Positions 1-12,800 of a stretch of DNA of 64,000 bases are shown in pieces. Source of the stretch: Clarkia xantiana subsp. parviflora (Eukaryota; Streptophyta; Magnoliopsida; Myrtales; Onagraceae); the NCBI GenBank assembly GCA_036873135.1, contig JAPTYO010000002.1, forward strand, positions 20,548,452 through 20,612,451, in the 5' to 3' direction. The translations under genes and the position numbers were made by a program. The notes below the pieces were generated by a model that had not been told where the DNA came from, did not search any database, and was given only the letters and a program-made list of their open reading frames with translations. Numbering within the stretch: the stretch's first letter is position 1; every line of letters begins with the position of its first letter.

Positions 1-607
1 CTTAGTCTCATGAAGGCATAACGTTGAACATAGAAGAATCATAACCGTTGTGAGTGAATGAAAAGTGAAAGGAACCGTCTCGTATTTATAGCCGATGGTT
101 TGAAGTAATTCACACAGTCTTTTAATTAGGCCCAACTACACGGTAATTACTGTGCTCCACCGACAGACCCGCCATTTAATGACCACGCTGTATTTCCTGC
201 AAAGCTAACAGTCACATAATCCTGACCATTGGTTTTTCACTCTACCCATAGGCACAAATTAAAGTCGATATATATCACTTTGAACGTGATAACAGATTTA
301 TCTGACATTTTATACTTTTGATGCAAATAACATTAATCTGTTGATAAATGTTTTCATTTCATTTCTTATTTGCTTAAATATTATCAAGTCATTCAACGTA
401 TTGATGTCATGTATCTCTTTCATCGCACAATGTTGACATAGGTGTTTGGTTGTCGACAATTAGTTTGTGACAGATCACATTTTCGATCACAGCCATCTTA
501 TTTTTTTGCATACAAATATATACATCTAACAACGTTAATCTACAAATGTCAAATGAAATGAAAGAATTAAATTACAAAAATATGAACTCCATGTTACAAC
601 CTATTGA
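1..607. other. Unassigned left edge with a possible minus-strand promoter
   Basis: No coding region is visible. Read on the minus strand there is a TATA-like TATAAATACG near position 90, followed downstream by a leader-like stretch running off the window edge. This would fit the promoter of a gene or LTR lying to the left, but nothing beyond the edge can be seen. The assignment is weak. Confidence 0.25.
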
Positions 608-874
608 CGTGATCTCTCTCATCATTTAGAATGCTTTCACTTTACTATGGTCACATAAATGTACAGAGATGTCAACATGACAATACTTATAGGCTGACAT
701 AGTTTTTAAGTGTTGTCAGCATTAACAGGCTCATTCGACTCCGTGATCTCTCTCATCATTTAGAATACTTTCACTTTACTATGGTCACATAAATGTACAG
801 AGATGTCAACATGACGATACTTATAGGCTGACATAGTTTTTAAGTGTTGTCAGCATGAACAGGCACATTGGACT
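607..874. repeat. Two-copy direct tandem repeat, 134 bp unit
   Basis: The block at 607-740 is repeated at 741-874 with only a few substitutions (for example the repeated CATAAATGTACAGAG and GTCAGCAT segments). The offset is 134 bases throughout, so this is a head-to-tail duplication without spacer. No function is evident. Confidence 0.85.
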
Positions 875-945
875 TCAAACTGTGAACATAACTTAATGTG
901 TACATATGACTAGTTATTACAGACCAATAATATTTTGGATGAGTT

Positions 946-2604
946 TCTAATTATGATCAATCGACGTCATAATGTTTTGATTACATCAGATTTACGGTTT
1001 ATAAACTAAGTCGTAGGAGGACGCAATCCTCTGCCAAACTATGTCCAATGTGGGCCTTACCTAGTCACACAGGTACGGTCGTCTTGTGATGGAGGGAGGC
1101 CTCCACCAAACAAGACTGGCTAAGATTCAGGGGGATAAACCTGATTAAGCGAGACGATTATCTAGTTTCGAAGTAACTCGACGTGATCTTCGTCTCGCAT
1201 ATCTCTGTGATGAACTTCGTTCGTCATTTAGACACATTCTGGGCCAGATGAGAATCTGTGATAGCATGATTGACATATCCCTTTATTGTCAACCCAAAAG
1301 GTTCAGGTATGCTATCAACGCGTGCTTCATACTACGCGTGCCACGTCCGACCACGAGGTCATAGCTCGGTTGTGCTAGGAAGGAATCCTCGTGATTCTGG
1401 CGGGCGCAAACTTCTCCACCTCGAGCGTGTGATTGATCCCGGGAGCCTTATGAAGAGGCACCCGAAGTATCCTCATGGACTCAGAACTCATACCTAAGGA
1501 TAGACTCAATGCTCGCTTCCCGGCGTACGAGCGTAGTGCTGAACAAAAAGGCCCAGTGACCACGTCTTGGAAACCGGTTGGGTTTGACTAAGGGTATGGG
1601 CGATGTGGATGGTCAATTTCACCTATAATTCACTGATTCTTGTATTCACTAGGTGGCCACCAGCCGGATATTAGTTGAAGGTTGTGAATACTTGTACGGA
1701 TTCCTTAGAGAAGTGTTCATATGTGGAAACTAGGCAAATGGAGAATTATCAGTTGACCTAGGATACAACGCGGTACAATATATAAATGTTGTTTATAACA
1801 GGTTGATTAAAGAAAAGGGAATCAACGTTCCGCGGGCGCTACTATACTCCTAACAGATGAGTAGCACCCCGTCGTATCCACCGGTCGCACGACAAACCTC
1901 GTATGAACTATTCGGAAGCATGGAGCAGATAAAAGGGTAGAAATGTTGATGCGGATTTGAACAACAATACATTAACAGACACCCTCCCATTCCGGCGAGT
2001 GGGAGCTGTAAGCATATGGTGATGGGCGCCGTAATTGGTAGCCCATAATATGTATAGTTTACCTAATGAACTTGGGTAAATGTCACATTAGGGTAATTGG
2101 GCCAGACCCAAATCCCAATTGACATGGGAGGCCCAAAATTGGGCCTCCCCAAATACATAGGCGACCGAATATTATGATTGGGTTAAAGTGGACTTTTGTC
2201 CACTTTACTCCTCCTATAAATAAGAGGTGTTAGAGAAATTTTAGAGTTAATCATAATTCCCTCACAAGAGAGTTTTAGAGAGAAAAAACCCTCCTCCCAT
2301 ACACAAGGTTCTGCCGAACCATTCCTATCACCAAGGGTGTGCCAAATTACTTTCGAGCAAACTCTCCAGAGATCTTTCCTCGTGCCGAGAATCGATTAGA
2401 GGCTTTGCTGTGGAGCTGCACCACGTAGGGCTTCTCTAACAAGAATCTCTACGGGTACCGTCCGGAGGATCGCGAACTCCCTCAAGCAAGGATCTTGGAC
2501 TACGGTTATTCTTGAGGTATGTGTAAACTTTCCGCTGCGTAATTGATATTACTAGCACATACCATGTTTAAGTTTCCGTAGTGATTACTCCCCGTAATCT
2601 AACA
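946..2604 (+). mobile_element. Solo or 5'-truncated Copia-type LTR
   Basis: About 1.66 kb is related, in opposite orientation, to the LTR of the Copia element at 34806-36489. Shared landmarks include the start around TCGACGTCATAATG, the block near TCCGGAGGATC and the 3' end CCCCGTAATCTAACA. A TATAAATA box sits at 2215-2222, as expected of an LTR promoter. The match fades upstream of about 946, so the true 5' edge is probably lost. No Copia coding sequence follows, so it is best read as a solo or truncated LTR. Confidence 0.75.
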
Positions 2605-3064
2605 CATAGTAGTTATACAATCCAAAGTGGTATTAACTCAAAGTTGGTGGAACATATAATTTATGTAATATGAACCAAACATGCTACAATAGTTTAGTAC
2701 ATACGACTCATTCATACTGGTATTCAGTATCCACCTATCTTTACATAAGGACTGTAAGTTATGTATTGCAGAACCTTTTGTGAATATAAATTATTAATGT
2801 ATTCATACGAATATTGTACATCCAAAATTGTAGAATTTTTTTGTAATATGATTCAATAAACTACGACGTTTTATCCTAAAAAAAATTCACAACCAGATAC
2901 AATGACATGTACATGTAATTATTTCAAACATTATCACTCATTTTACTGCAAACAGTGTGATTTCTGTCAGAGTTTGAATTTTGATTTTTCTGCTTAAAAT
3001 GAGGGAGAAAAGAGAGGCAATTGGGGGGAAATTCGAATTTATTTGGGCCAAGTATTTATATTTT
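2605..3064. other. AT-rich spacer, nothing recognised
   Basis: No gene, terminal repeat or RNA signature was seen here. Confidence 0.5.
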
Positions 3065-3310
3065 CCCTCATATATTAAAGTATTGTCCTCATAAAGGTCT
3101 TCTCCTCCACTCACCTTGCTGCCCATTGCCACTGATCCAACGGCGAAATCGCCATTAATTCCGGCGATACGACAAATTCAGGTAAAATCCCCCTATATTA
3201 AAGTGGTTTCTTCATCAAGTCTTCTCATCCACTCACCTTGTTGTCCATTACCACTGATCCAACGGTGAAATCGACATTAATTCCAGTGATACAGCAGACT
3301 CATGTAAAAT
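3065..3310 (+). repeat. Direct duplication of about 122 bp with exon-like sequence
   Basis: Two adjacent copies (about 3065-3186 and 3187-3308) share CCACTCACCTTG, CACTGATCCAACGG and CATTAATTCC. The first copy has one open frame (reading ATDPTAKSPLIPAIRQIQ) that ends at CAG followed by GTAAAAT, like an exon 3' end with a donor site. No start, flanking exon or known family is recognised, so it may be a gene fragment duplicated in place or chance. Confidence 0.5.
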
Positions 3311-3501
3311 TACACACTGCTTTCATTTCCAATCCTCTACTTCCACCTAGTACGCTGCTCACCTTGTATATTCATTGTAGGTCTGATTTGTACATCTACC
3401 TAGGTTTGAATAGCTTGACCACTTCAGGCTTTAGCGCCGGGTTCACTACAATTTCTGTTACAGATGGGCTGTACATCAGCGTGAGACAATCTGCGGTGTG
3501 A

Positions 3502-6297
3502 AGAAGATCCTTTTATGGATATATTTTTCTTGAAGGTTGAAATGTTCTGCTTGATTTTGATTCAGTAGGCATACCATGTAAACACAATATGTCGACATAC
3601 CCTGTTATGAATGTATGAATAATTTTTTTGGTGTTACATCAGATGTTGTCCAACGCGTAAACATAGCATATACAGAATAAAAGTAAACTCCTGAAAGCAT
3701 CATAAGGGAACTTGCACGCAATACCTAATTCAATCGATTTGACTTGAACCCATCCGATTCTAAATGTGTTATGTCGAAACAGTATTTGACATGTCAACAA
3801 GTCACTATTAGCAACGAAAACGTGCGGTGCTAAAAAATAACTTTCAGGATTGACCCACAATACAGTGAATGCAACATATAACTGTTCATTTCTACACTCA
3901 GAAACCGTCTATTTGATCTGAACCAACTAACACCAAAGCCTAACATTAGAATTCACCAAACACCGACTCGAAAGACTACCTTTGGCATCGGGTGCGGGGT
4001 TGCTAAAAGTCCACAATGAATAATCGTAAATGTCTCCCGTAATAGTATTTCGGGTCGAAGTCGGAACAACTGAAGACGCCATACTACAATGAGGTTATGA
4101 AAATGCAATAGAAGGTTTCAGTATTAACGGAATGGGTGACTAAATGTGCGTAATTAACGTTTGCCTAATGGTAGTCTAAAGACTTTCATTGGAAACGAAA
4201 AATCTACTACTAAAGACGCATATGCAGTAGCACCAGGCTGCAGCTCCTTAGGAAAGCTTTTGCACCGGTCATTTGGAGTCGAGAGGGCGGCAGCGCAGCC
4301 TCCCAGGCCTCTGCTGCCATCCTAACAGCGGCAAGACTTCGGTCGGGAAATTTAACGACGGACTTAATGTACCGTCCTCTTCCTGACCGATGTTTTTCCT
4401 CAGCAAATATTTTCGTTCGCCTTTTCTCGTCGGGAACATTTCCGGCAGAGTCCCTGTCGTTTTTAGAGAGGCCCTATCGGACGGAAACCTACCAGAACAG
4501 GCCATCTCCGTTTGGTTTCCGACCGATTAGGAAAACTCGTTTTTTTCTTGTATTGGAATATAAGAATTTCATAAAAGTTTCTCATTATGTCGCCAATCAT
4601 AATGTGAGTATTAAGCTTAAGTCTACTCTACTGCGGTATGGTATGCTTGTTTGCTTTCCCTAATTCACGATTTTATGGGTTTTATAATTCTTTTAAATAA
4701 TATTATTTGAAAGAATTTCATGAGTCAATTGTCCATAAATTTTAATATAATTCTTTTAATATATAATAAACTCTAATTATAAATTTTATGGATTCAGCAC
4801 TAATCGCAGGGTTATGGTGAGGTGGACTTTATGAATATGCACCACGACATGCTTCAAAAACAACTTGCGGAGGAGAGGCGGAAAAAAAAAAAAATACATC
4901 ATTGACATAACCCATTTGTTTATGAATGAAAACCATAATCCTTACTGGTGAGATTTAGATAAAGATATGCCCAAGTCGAGACAGCTGCTCAAGATCTCCA
5001 GAATGAAATCCGTAAAATTACCAAGTTTCGTCAAATGTTCGAACAACTCAACGTGATGCTGCCGTCACCACTTAAAGAATTTACGTCGGTCAAATTAACA
5101 TATATATATATATATATACATAAATCAAATATTATTTTTCAAATACAATTTATTTTTATTTTATTATCAAATTTAGGGTGTGCGGATAATGAGGCTAATT
5201 GATAACAACGTCTAGTGAAAAATGTTTCAGACAACTATACTTTTCGTTTTCATAGTTTTTCTTCTTATATTTGAATGTGTATATATGTAGATTTGATGTT
5301 CATTTGAAATTACTTAATTTAAAATATTTTTATAAAAATTACTGCTTCTAATATTTTCTAATCTATCATATTATTGATGCATACATGAATAGCCATAAAT
5401 AAGCTTTTTTTTTTTATTGCAATCTAAAAAATATCGATTTCACTTTTATCTCTCACGTGGTGCGCGGGGACAACATTTATTTTATTTTAATTTAGTAAAA
5501 TAATTGTAGAACACTAAAATATTAATATTCATCGACACATAATATAATTTTATTTTTTTCTATAAAATCCAAAAAAATATTCTGAAATTATTATTATTTA
5601 AATATTTATATATTTAATTTAAAAAAATTATACTTGATTAAGTTAGATAATGATACACGGCGAAACATACGATTTCAATGTTTGAAATCAATTATAAAAA
5701 TAAATAACAATTGCGATATTTACTGACATTTGGTCACATGATGCAACCACCAATTATGAGCTTTAAAATACTTTAGATAATTTCAAGCTATTAAATAGAG
5801 CTATATCATTTTTAATATTTATAAATATTTTTTTAAATTATTATCACGATCTTGAACTTTACTGTATCGTAATTAAAGATTCACAATATTTTCTATAATA
5901 TTCTAATTTACCAACTATTGTTTCATATAAAATATATGCAAAGAGTTTTATAATAACATATAATTTCATGTTTTTTTATTATATATTTAATGTGAAAATG
6001 AACCAATTAAAAGTAAAACACACATACAATATTTTAATATATTAATTAAAAATAAATTTCTACGTAACACGGTAGCTAATGACATGTATATTAAAATCGG
6101 GTCTCATCGGGGAGGATTTTAACATTAACGCTCCTGGCTCGAAATTGCGGAATCAATATTGTATATATGTATAAAAAAAAATAAAAAAAAAAAACTAGGC
6201 CCAAACAACTATTATATTTTAGGTTTGTCTAGTTTAATTTAAATCTATGGATATGGTTTGAAAATGAAAATAATAATGATATCATTTTTTATATATA
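3502..6297. other. Intergenic DNA without recognised genes
   Basis: Mostly AT-rich sequence, with a GC-richer patch at about 4240-4520 and a short (TA)n run near 5101. Open frames are short and have no family character. Confidence 0.5.
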
Positions 6298-6764
6298 CTA
6301 GATACCTGCGCGTGTTACGCGCGTGCGCGTTGTCTTCCTGAGAATGTTGTAATGACATCATTAGAGTGACTCCGAGAATGATACAAGATCGGCTCGATTC
6401 CTAGGATGATACAAGAACATAACCGTATTTTCTTAAAAAATTCAATTAAACTATGTAACATACTGTTATAATGAAAATAAAAAAAAAATTCTAAAAAATT
6501 TAAAGTAAAATGCTCGAGGGACCGGGAGCAAGAACATTCACTATAGAGCTCCCGGTCCCTCGAGCATTTTACTTTAAATTTTTTAGAATTTTTTTTATTT
6601 TCATTATAACAGTATGTTACATAGTTTAATTGAATTTTTTAAGAAAATACGGTTATGTTCTTGTATCATCCTAGGAATCGAGCCGATCTTGTATCATTCT
6701 CGGAGTCATTCTAATGATGTCATTACAACATTCTCAGGAAGACAACGCGCACGCAGGTATCTAG
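6298..6764. mobile_element. Palindromic element with Helitron-like CTAG ends
   Basis: The left arm (6298-6529) and right arm (6548-6764) are near-perfect reverse complements around an 18-base spacer. Both outer ends carry CTAG next to a GC-rich stem of the kind GCGCG-TAACA-CGCGC, which resembles a Helitron 3' terminus (hairpin followed by CTRR and a host T). The right arm lacks about a dozen bases of the GC-rich stem. It could be two Helitron ends joined head to head, or a foldback element that acquired such ends. There is no coding capacity. Confidence 0.7.
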
Positions 6765-6954
6765 TATAAGCATTAGGGAAATCCACTTAAGTGGATTAAA
6801 ATATCAATTTACTTTTGTTTACGATTATAGACATACGTGAGCATTCCAAAAAAAAAAAAATTGACTTAATTTATGTAAAATATAACATATTATATAAAGT
6901 TTTGAACAAATTATTAAAAAATTATAATAATGCTCGAGAGACTAAGAATCATTT

Positions 6955-8410
6955 AATGTGTTTTTGCTTCTTTTTTCGTAGAACAACTGAGAGCCCTTTG
7001 GTGGGTGATTTTTTTTAATAAGGTTTTGGTCTTATATTATCAGAGCTAATAATGCAATTTGTAGTTCTTTAAAGCCGGACTCATTATGTCTCAAGACGAC
7101 AATGCGCACACTTCTAGCATATACCAGTATATTTAATATACATATTAGGAAAAACCACTTAAGCCAATTAAGAAAAAGTTAATTTGATTATATTTTGCAA
7201 TTGTAGATTTATGTGCACATAATAGTAGGGCTAATTTAGTTATGACACTATTCAAAATTAACTAAGTTTTTTTGAAATAATAAAAATACGCTAAAAGTGG
7301 AAAAACAAATGAAAGAACCAATTTTCAACAATAAATCATACTTTGTATCATAACATTTATTCGCGAAAATATATTAATATTATTAGCTATTAACGTATCA
7401 TCATGAGCTTACAACGATATGCATTAGAAATACATTAATATTATTAGTTAAATTTCCAAACATGATCATGCGATTCCGATAATTTTTTCTCTCGGTTCAT
7501 CTAGATTTTATTTTGAATTTTTTGATTATTTTTAAACTTGATATAATATTATTTTTTCGCAATTTAAGTTAATTTCAGTATTCGGAACCAGTTAATACAA
7601 TTAAGTATTAAGATAGTAACAAAGTTTATTAGCATATATATATGGTAAAGACGTATGGCTTTTATGCATTAAATCGTAGGTGAGTATATGTTTTTGCTCA
7701 TTTTTCGTTGAACAACAAAGAATCCCTTGGTGTGTGATTTTTTTTTAATCAAGTTCTATTCTTATATTATCAGAGCTAATGATGCATTTGTAATTCCTTA
7801 AAGCCAGACTCATTATGTCCCAAGACGACAATACACTCTTCTAGCATATACCAATATATATAATATACACATTAAGAAAAACCACTTAAGCCAATTAAGA
7901 AAAAGTTAATTTGATTATATTTTGCAATTGTAGATGTATATGCACATAATAGTAGGGCTAATATTTATGTCACTATTCAAAATCAATTAAATTTTTTTGA
8001 AATAATAAAAATACGCTAAAAGTGGAAAAGGAAAACGAAAGAACCACTTTTCAACAATAAATCATGATTTGTATCAGAACATTTATTCGTGAAAATGTAT
8101 TAATAATATTGGTTCTTAACGTATCATCATGAACTTACAATGATATGCATTAGAAATACATTAATATTGTTAGTTAAATTTCAAAACATGATCATCATGC
8201 GATTCTGATGATTTTTTTTTTCTCTCGGTCCATTTAGAATTTATTTTAAATTTTTAGATTATATTTAAACTTGATATAATTTTTTTTTCACAGTTTAAGT
8301 TAATTTTAGTATTCGAACCGTTTAATACAATTAAGTATTAAGAGAGTAATAAATACTTTATTAGCATAGATGGTAACGATGTGTGGCTTTTATGCATTAA
8401 ATCATAGGTT
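6955..8410. repeat. Direct tandem duplication of a 0.73 kb block
   Basis: The segment from about 6955 to 7680 is repeated from about 7685 to 8410. Landmarks such as TTATATTATCAGAGCTAAT (7031 and 7761), CACTTAAGCCAATTAAG and TTTTATGCATTAAATC recur with an offset of 728-730 bases. The copies differ by many substitutions and small indels, so the duplication is not recent. A GCGCACACTTCTAGCATA stretch in copy 1 looks like a degenerate Helitron end, so this may be duplicated Helitron-derived DNA. Confidence 0.8.
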
Positions 8411-8743
8411 TGATTCTTTGTAGTGACAATTTGTAATGTTTTTCTTCAAATATTTAGAAATAATAAATTACAACAAAACCCTAAGTTAATTGATTACATT
8501 AATTAATTCAGCTAATATTTAGAAGGGTATTTGTGTAAAACCAAGTTCTGCCTTAGTAATATAGATAATCATATAGAAATCTGGCGGTTACAAAATGGCC
8601 TTTGGCCATTATATAATAGATATATACAATATTGATTTTTCAATTTTAGACCGGGAGTGTTAAAGTTATATCACTATTTAAGGAAGCGTTTTCAATGAGA
8701 TTCGAATTCAAGTTGTCCCTAAAAATACAATTTGCTTTACTAG

Positions 8744-9553
8744 TTGGTCAACCCATCGTTGAGCAATGATATACATGATGTAACCATGCTAAGTAATATT
8801 GGGATCCCTAATGTTGTTCAATCTCAGTTCTTTAGTGCTGAGTTCTTCTCTTGGATGAAAGAAAATTGTGAAAATAATTCAATACATACATCTGATTTGT
8901 GTTGGAAATATATATTTACATATGCTATTTGGTGGATTTGGAAGGATAAGAACTATATTTTATTTAGGGACAAATGTGTTTCTCCTTACGTTACACGCGT
9001 GATTATTGAATAAGCAAGAGAAATGCATATTATACTTGGAAAAAAGAATCAATTTGCACAACAAAAACTGTGCAAGTGAGGTGGAAACCACCTCCACATG
9101 GTTGGTCCAAACTGAACACCGATGGTTCGACCATCGGTAATCTGGGATCTGCCAAAGCTGGATGAATTATTCGAAACGGGTATGGAGAATGGATGAGAGG
9201 TTTCCAAAGAAATTTGGGAATATCTAACAGCTTGGTAGCTGAACTTTGTGCCATAAGAGATAGACTGCAGATCGCTAAAGATTTGCATATAGACTCTATA
9301 TATCGACATCTAATGCCTTTAATTGTTGATTGCAGAGTTTTCTCGTGTCATTCAGAATATACAAAATCAGGCACATCTATAGGGAAGCAAACAAAGTAGC
9401 TGAAACATTAGCGAAATGAGCTGTGCAATTTAAAAAACGCTTTATTGAATTATTTGAGCCACCAGTTGGCATTCTTTCTGTAATGTTGCGAGATGTTTTC
9501 GGAGTGTCGGATAGTAGACATGTAAATGTGTATTGTTGTGATAAGAACTCCAG

Positions 9554-9597
<44 letters not shown>
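8744..9597 (+). pseudogene. 3' end of a LINE: RNase H-like region and poly(A) tail
   Basis: The translated text matches the C-terminal part of plant non-LTR retrotransposon ORF2. It has a tryptophan-rich IWWIWKDKN segment, then a WKPPPHGW and LNTDGS RNase H start, then IRNGYGEWMRGFQRN and a closing REANKVAETLAK. The frame is broken by stops (near 9012, 9164, 9419) and by shifts, so it is dead. It ends in 40 consecutive A residues at 9558-9597, as expected for a LINE 3' terminus copied from polyadenylated RNA. The 5' portion, including reverse transcriptase, is absent, which is usual for 5'-truncated LINEs. The insertion lies immediately upstream of the CCCH gene. Confidence 0.85.
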
Positions 9598-9598
<1 letters not shown>

Positions 9599-9891
9599 AT
9601 AGACATCTATGGATGAGTGGCATTTGGATCAGATAGCAGAAATATCCAATATCCATTAGTAGATGGGCCGAGTTTCGACCATCAAACCCGCAGGTCCATG
9701 TGATATGAGGAGCAGCCAATATTTTCTCCTTCACTGTCTCCGCTCCGGCGAGAACTGCAAAACCCTAATCAGAAGCTTTAATCGGCAAAGGTAACTCTTT
9801 TCCGTATCATCCTCGCTATCGAACTCCATCTATCCCTTCCTTCCTGCCAGCCATAATCAGAGCCCAGAGATCTCCGCTCTGATTATTGAGA
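9598..9891 (+). promoter_or_regulatory. Upstream and leader region of the CCCH gene
   Basis: This short stretch between the LINE poly(A) tail and the start codon at 9892 must hold the 5' leader and part of the promoter. A GTAACT at about 9790 after CGGCAAAG looks like a donor, and AG before the ATG could be the acceptor, so a leader intron of about 100 bases is possible. No clear TATA box is seen. Confidence 0.4.
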
Positions 9892-12800
9892 ATGCCGCCG
9901 AAGCAAGCTAAGGCAGACGTAGCGAAGAAGCAGAAGGTCGTCGAAGACAAGACCTTTGGTCTCAAGAACAAGAACAAGTCGAAGGCTGTCCAGAAGTATG
10001 TTCAGTCTATCCAGCAATCGGGCCAGCCGAAGCCCGACCAGGCGAAAATAGCTGCCAAGGTCACTTCTCAACTGATCAGAAAATTCCTTACTCCGATTCA
10101 GTTACTTGGTCGAGATATTTCTTGATATTGGATGAAAGTTTGAGCCCTCGTGGCTCAAGAACGTAAATCTAGCTAATTTTGATGCTCTTATCCGGAAACA
10201 TCTTGAAGAGTGATTTTTTCTTCTACTGTGATTTGAATGTAATAATTACTGCCATTCCTATGCCTGTTATAATTATAGACTGAATATTTCTTGCTTGAAA
10301 GCGGAAAGAATCATTCTCTATTACTTATGAGCTCATGTGAATTGGTTGTATTAGCTCAGATGATTTGGTTGTATTCATTAGTAGTGTTTACTGGTCTAAA
10401 TCTCAATTTCCAATAAACAGAAAAAGAAGGAAGAAGAGAAGGCAAGGGAGAAGGAGCTCAATGATCTCTTCAAACTTGCCATCACCCAGCCAAAAGTGCC
10501 ACCTGGTAGGTCAACATTCTTTGAATAACTAGTGTTACTTAATTGGCATAACACACTAATTTTTTGCATTTGATGGTCTTTTAGGTGTTGATCCCAAGTC
10601 CATACTGTGTGAGTTTTTCAAGGCGGGGCAGTGCGCTAAAGGCTTTAAGTGCAAGTTCTCTCATGATCTCAATATCCAGAGGAAGGGCGAGAAGATTGAC
10701 ATTTACAGTGATAAGCGCGATGATGGTGATTTGCTAACAGCTCTCTAACTTCCATTTTGTGGTGACATCATAGGTGCTGTATTTCTTGCTAATAATGTGT
10801 GCTGGATGTATTTTTTTGTTAGAAACCATGGAGGATTGGGATCAAGAGACATTGGAGAAGGTTGTGGAGTCAAAGAAGAATGAATACAACAACCAGAATA
10901 GGCCAACTGAAATCGTATGTTCTCTTTCTTCTTTACTACCCTTTTCCCTTTTCTATTTTCTCTTAATGTTTCAGAACTCTTGTATTTTTCTTTGGTCTCA
11001 GATATTTCTATTGTTCGCTATGTATTTCGCTTTCGATTAACCTAACCAACAAGATGAGAAATGATCTCTGCAAGTCATGATTAATCAATCTAGTGTTGAA
11101 TCTTGATGCAATAGCTCTTATGTTGAATGAACTTAATGGTTTTGGAGTCGTACTACACTAAGATGATATAGAAAGTTTGGTATTCCTCAATCTTTCCTGA
11201 CACATGGGGTGTGTTTTTCAATCGCGTCTCTGAATTTAGTACGGGAGTTTGGTTGGATGTCTTTACTTTTGTTGAAAAATTGTTGTAGTCCATAGGTTGT
11301 AAAGTGTGTTCATAAAAAGCATGTCATAATCACCTTGACGACTGGCCAAGTCGATGAAGAATTGGTTCCATTAAAGTATAAATAGACTTGATTAGAGTAA
11401 TTCTTAAAAAAGGTAATTTTCCATTGTCTTTGTTGATCCTTCTGATAGTATGACTTTGTTTCTTGTGGCGGGCAAATAGATTTAAAATGGGAGCCATTAT
11501 CTTCGGTAAAGTGCACTAAGATTTATGTTTGTAAAGGCTCTCTATATTTCCTGATCTGCCTCATAGAGAAGCTTGTTCTGTGCTTACCAAAAGATTTATA
11601 CTGAGGACAAAGGTTTTCTGCTTATACATCGTCTAGGTAGACGTTACAGATGATTCCTTAAAAGTATGAACCCTTAAAAATTAAAATATCTTAATTAAAT
11701 AGGTCAAGGTCTAACTTTCAAGTAATCATCCAAGACCATGAACTCACCCTTTATGAATCAAACATTTTCTGTCTGTGAGATATTCATGGTTTCAGTTAAG
11801 TATTATGAATGTGCAGGTCTGCAAACACTTCTTAGATGCCGTTGAAAAGAAACAATATGGGTGGTTCTGGCAGTGCCCTAACGGAGGGAAAGATTGCCAC
11901 TACAGACACGCGTTACCACCTGGGTATATTTTGAAATCCCAAATGAAGGCTCTTCTTGAGGAAGAGGCTGATAAGATGCCAATTGAGGAAGAAATTGAAG
12001 ACCAGGTCATCCCCATAAATATGTCTTGCATAATAAACTGCTCTGATCAATTCTTCAAATTGAGTGCCAGTTTCTTATCTCTTTTCATTTTAACCTTTAT
12101 CTCTTCAGCGTGCCAAATTGACTGCTTCGACCCCAATGACTCCTGACCTCTTCTTTCAATGGAAGAAGAAAAAGACAGATGAACGTGAGGCAGGTTTGGC
12201 TGCTCAACGGGCAGACAGGGCTAAGAATGACCGAATGAGGTATGTGGATTGCTTTATTTGTCTTTTATTGTTATACTAAACATGTTTTTCAATTAATCCA
12301 AAACTTCCTTTCTTTCAGTGGACGTGAGCTGTTTCTTTCAGATGCTAGCTTGTTTGTGGATGATGCCGAGGCTGAAGAGAAGTACCATAGGCAGGCAGAA
12401 GAACCTGAGCAGTCTGCACAAACTGTAATCATTCCCTCCACACATGAATCTATTAATTCCTTTTCATGTTTTAGCATTTTACTGTACTGCTCTATCGTAA
12501 CTCGATGAAGGGTTACAATCAAAATGCACTTTTTACAGTCTCTTTTAACTGCATGGAAATACTAAACACGTCATCCCAATGCCATAGCTTAGTTGGTTTT
12601 GCATTCTTTACAGTATTTGCAACATATATAAGTTAAAATTACAGAAACTCATTAGGAAAGATATGCTGCATTCTGTATTCCTTCTCTATTTAGAGGAAAA
12701 TAAAGTTATCCAAAGTATGAAACTTAAGAGTGAAAGTGAAAAGGGTTACTTTTCTGGGTGGGGAAAAAAGGTTATTGATTCAGATAGTCAATAGTTTGCA

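Noticed and set aside
4269..4663. Frames on both strands in a GC-richer patch
   Set aside because: No family similarity, no splice context and no conserved motif; possibly a transposon end, but no terminal repeats were found.
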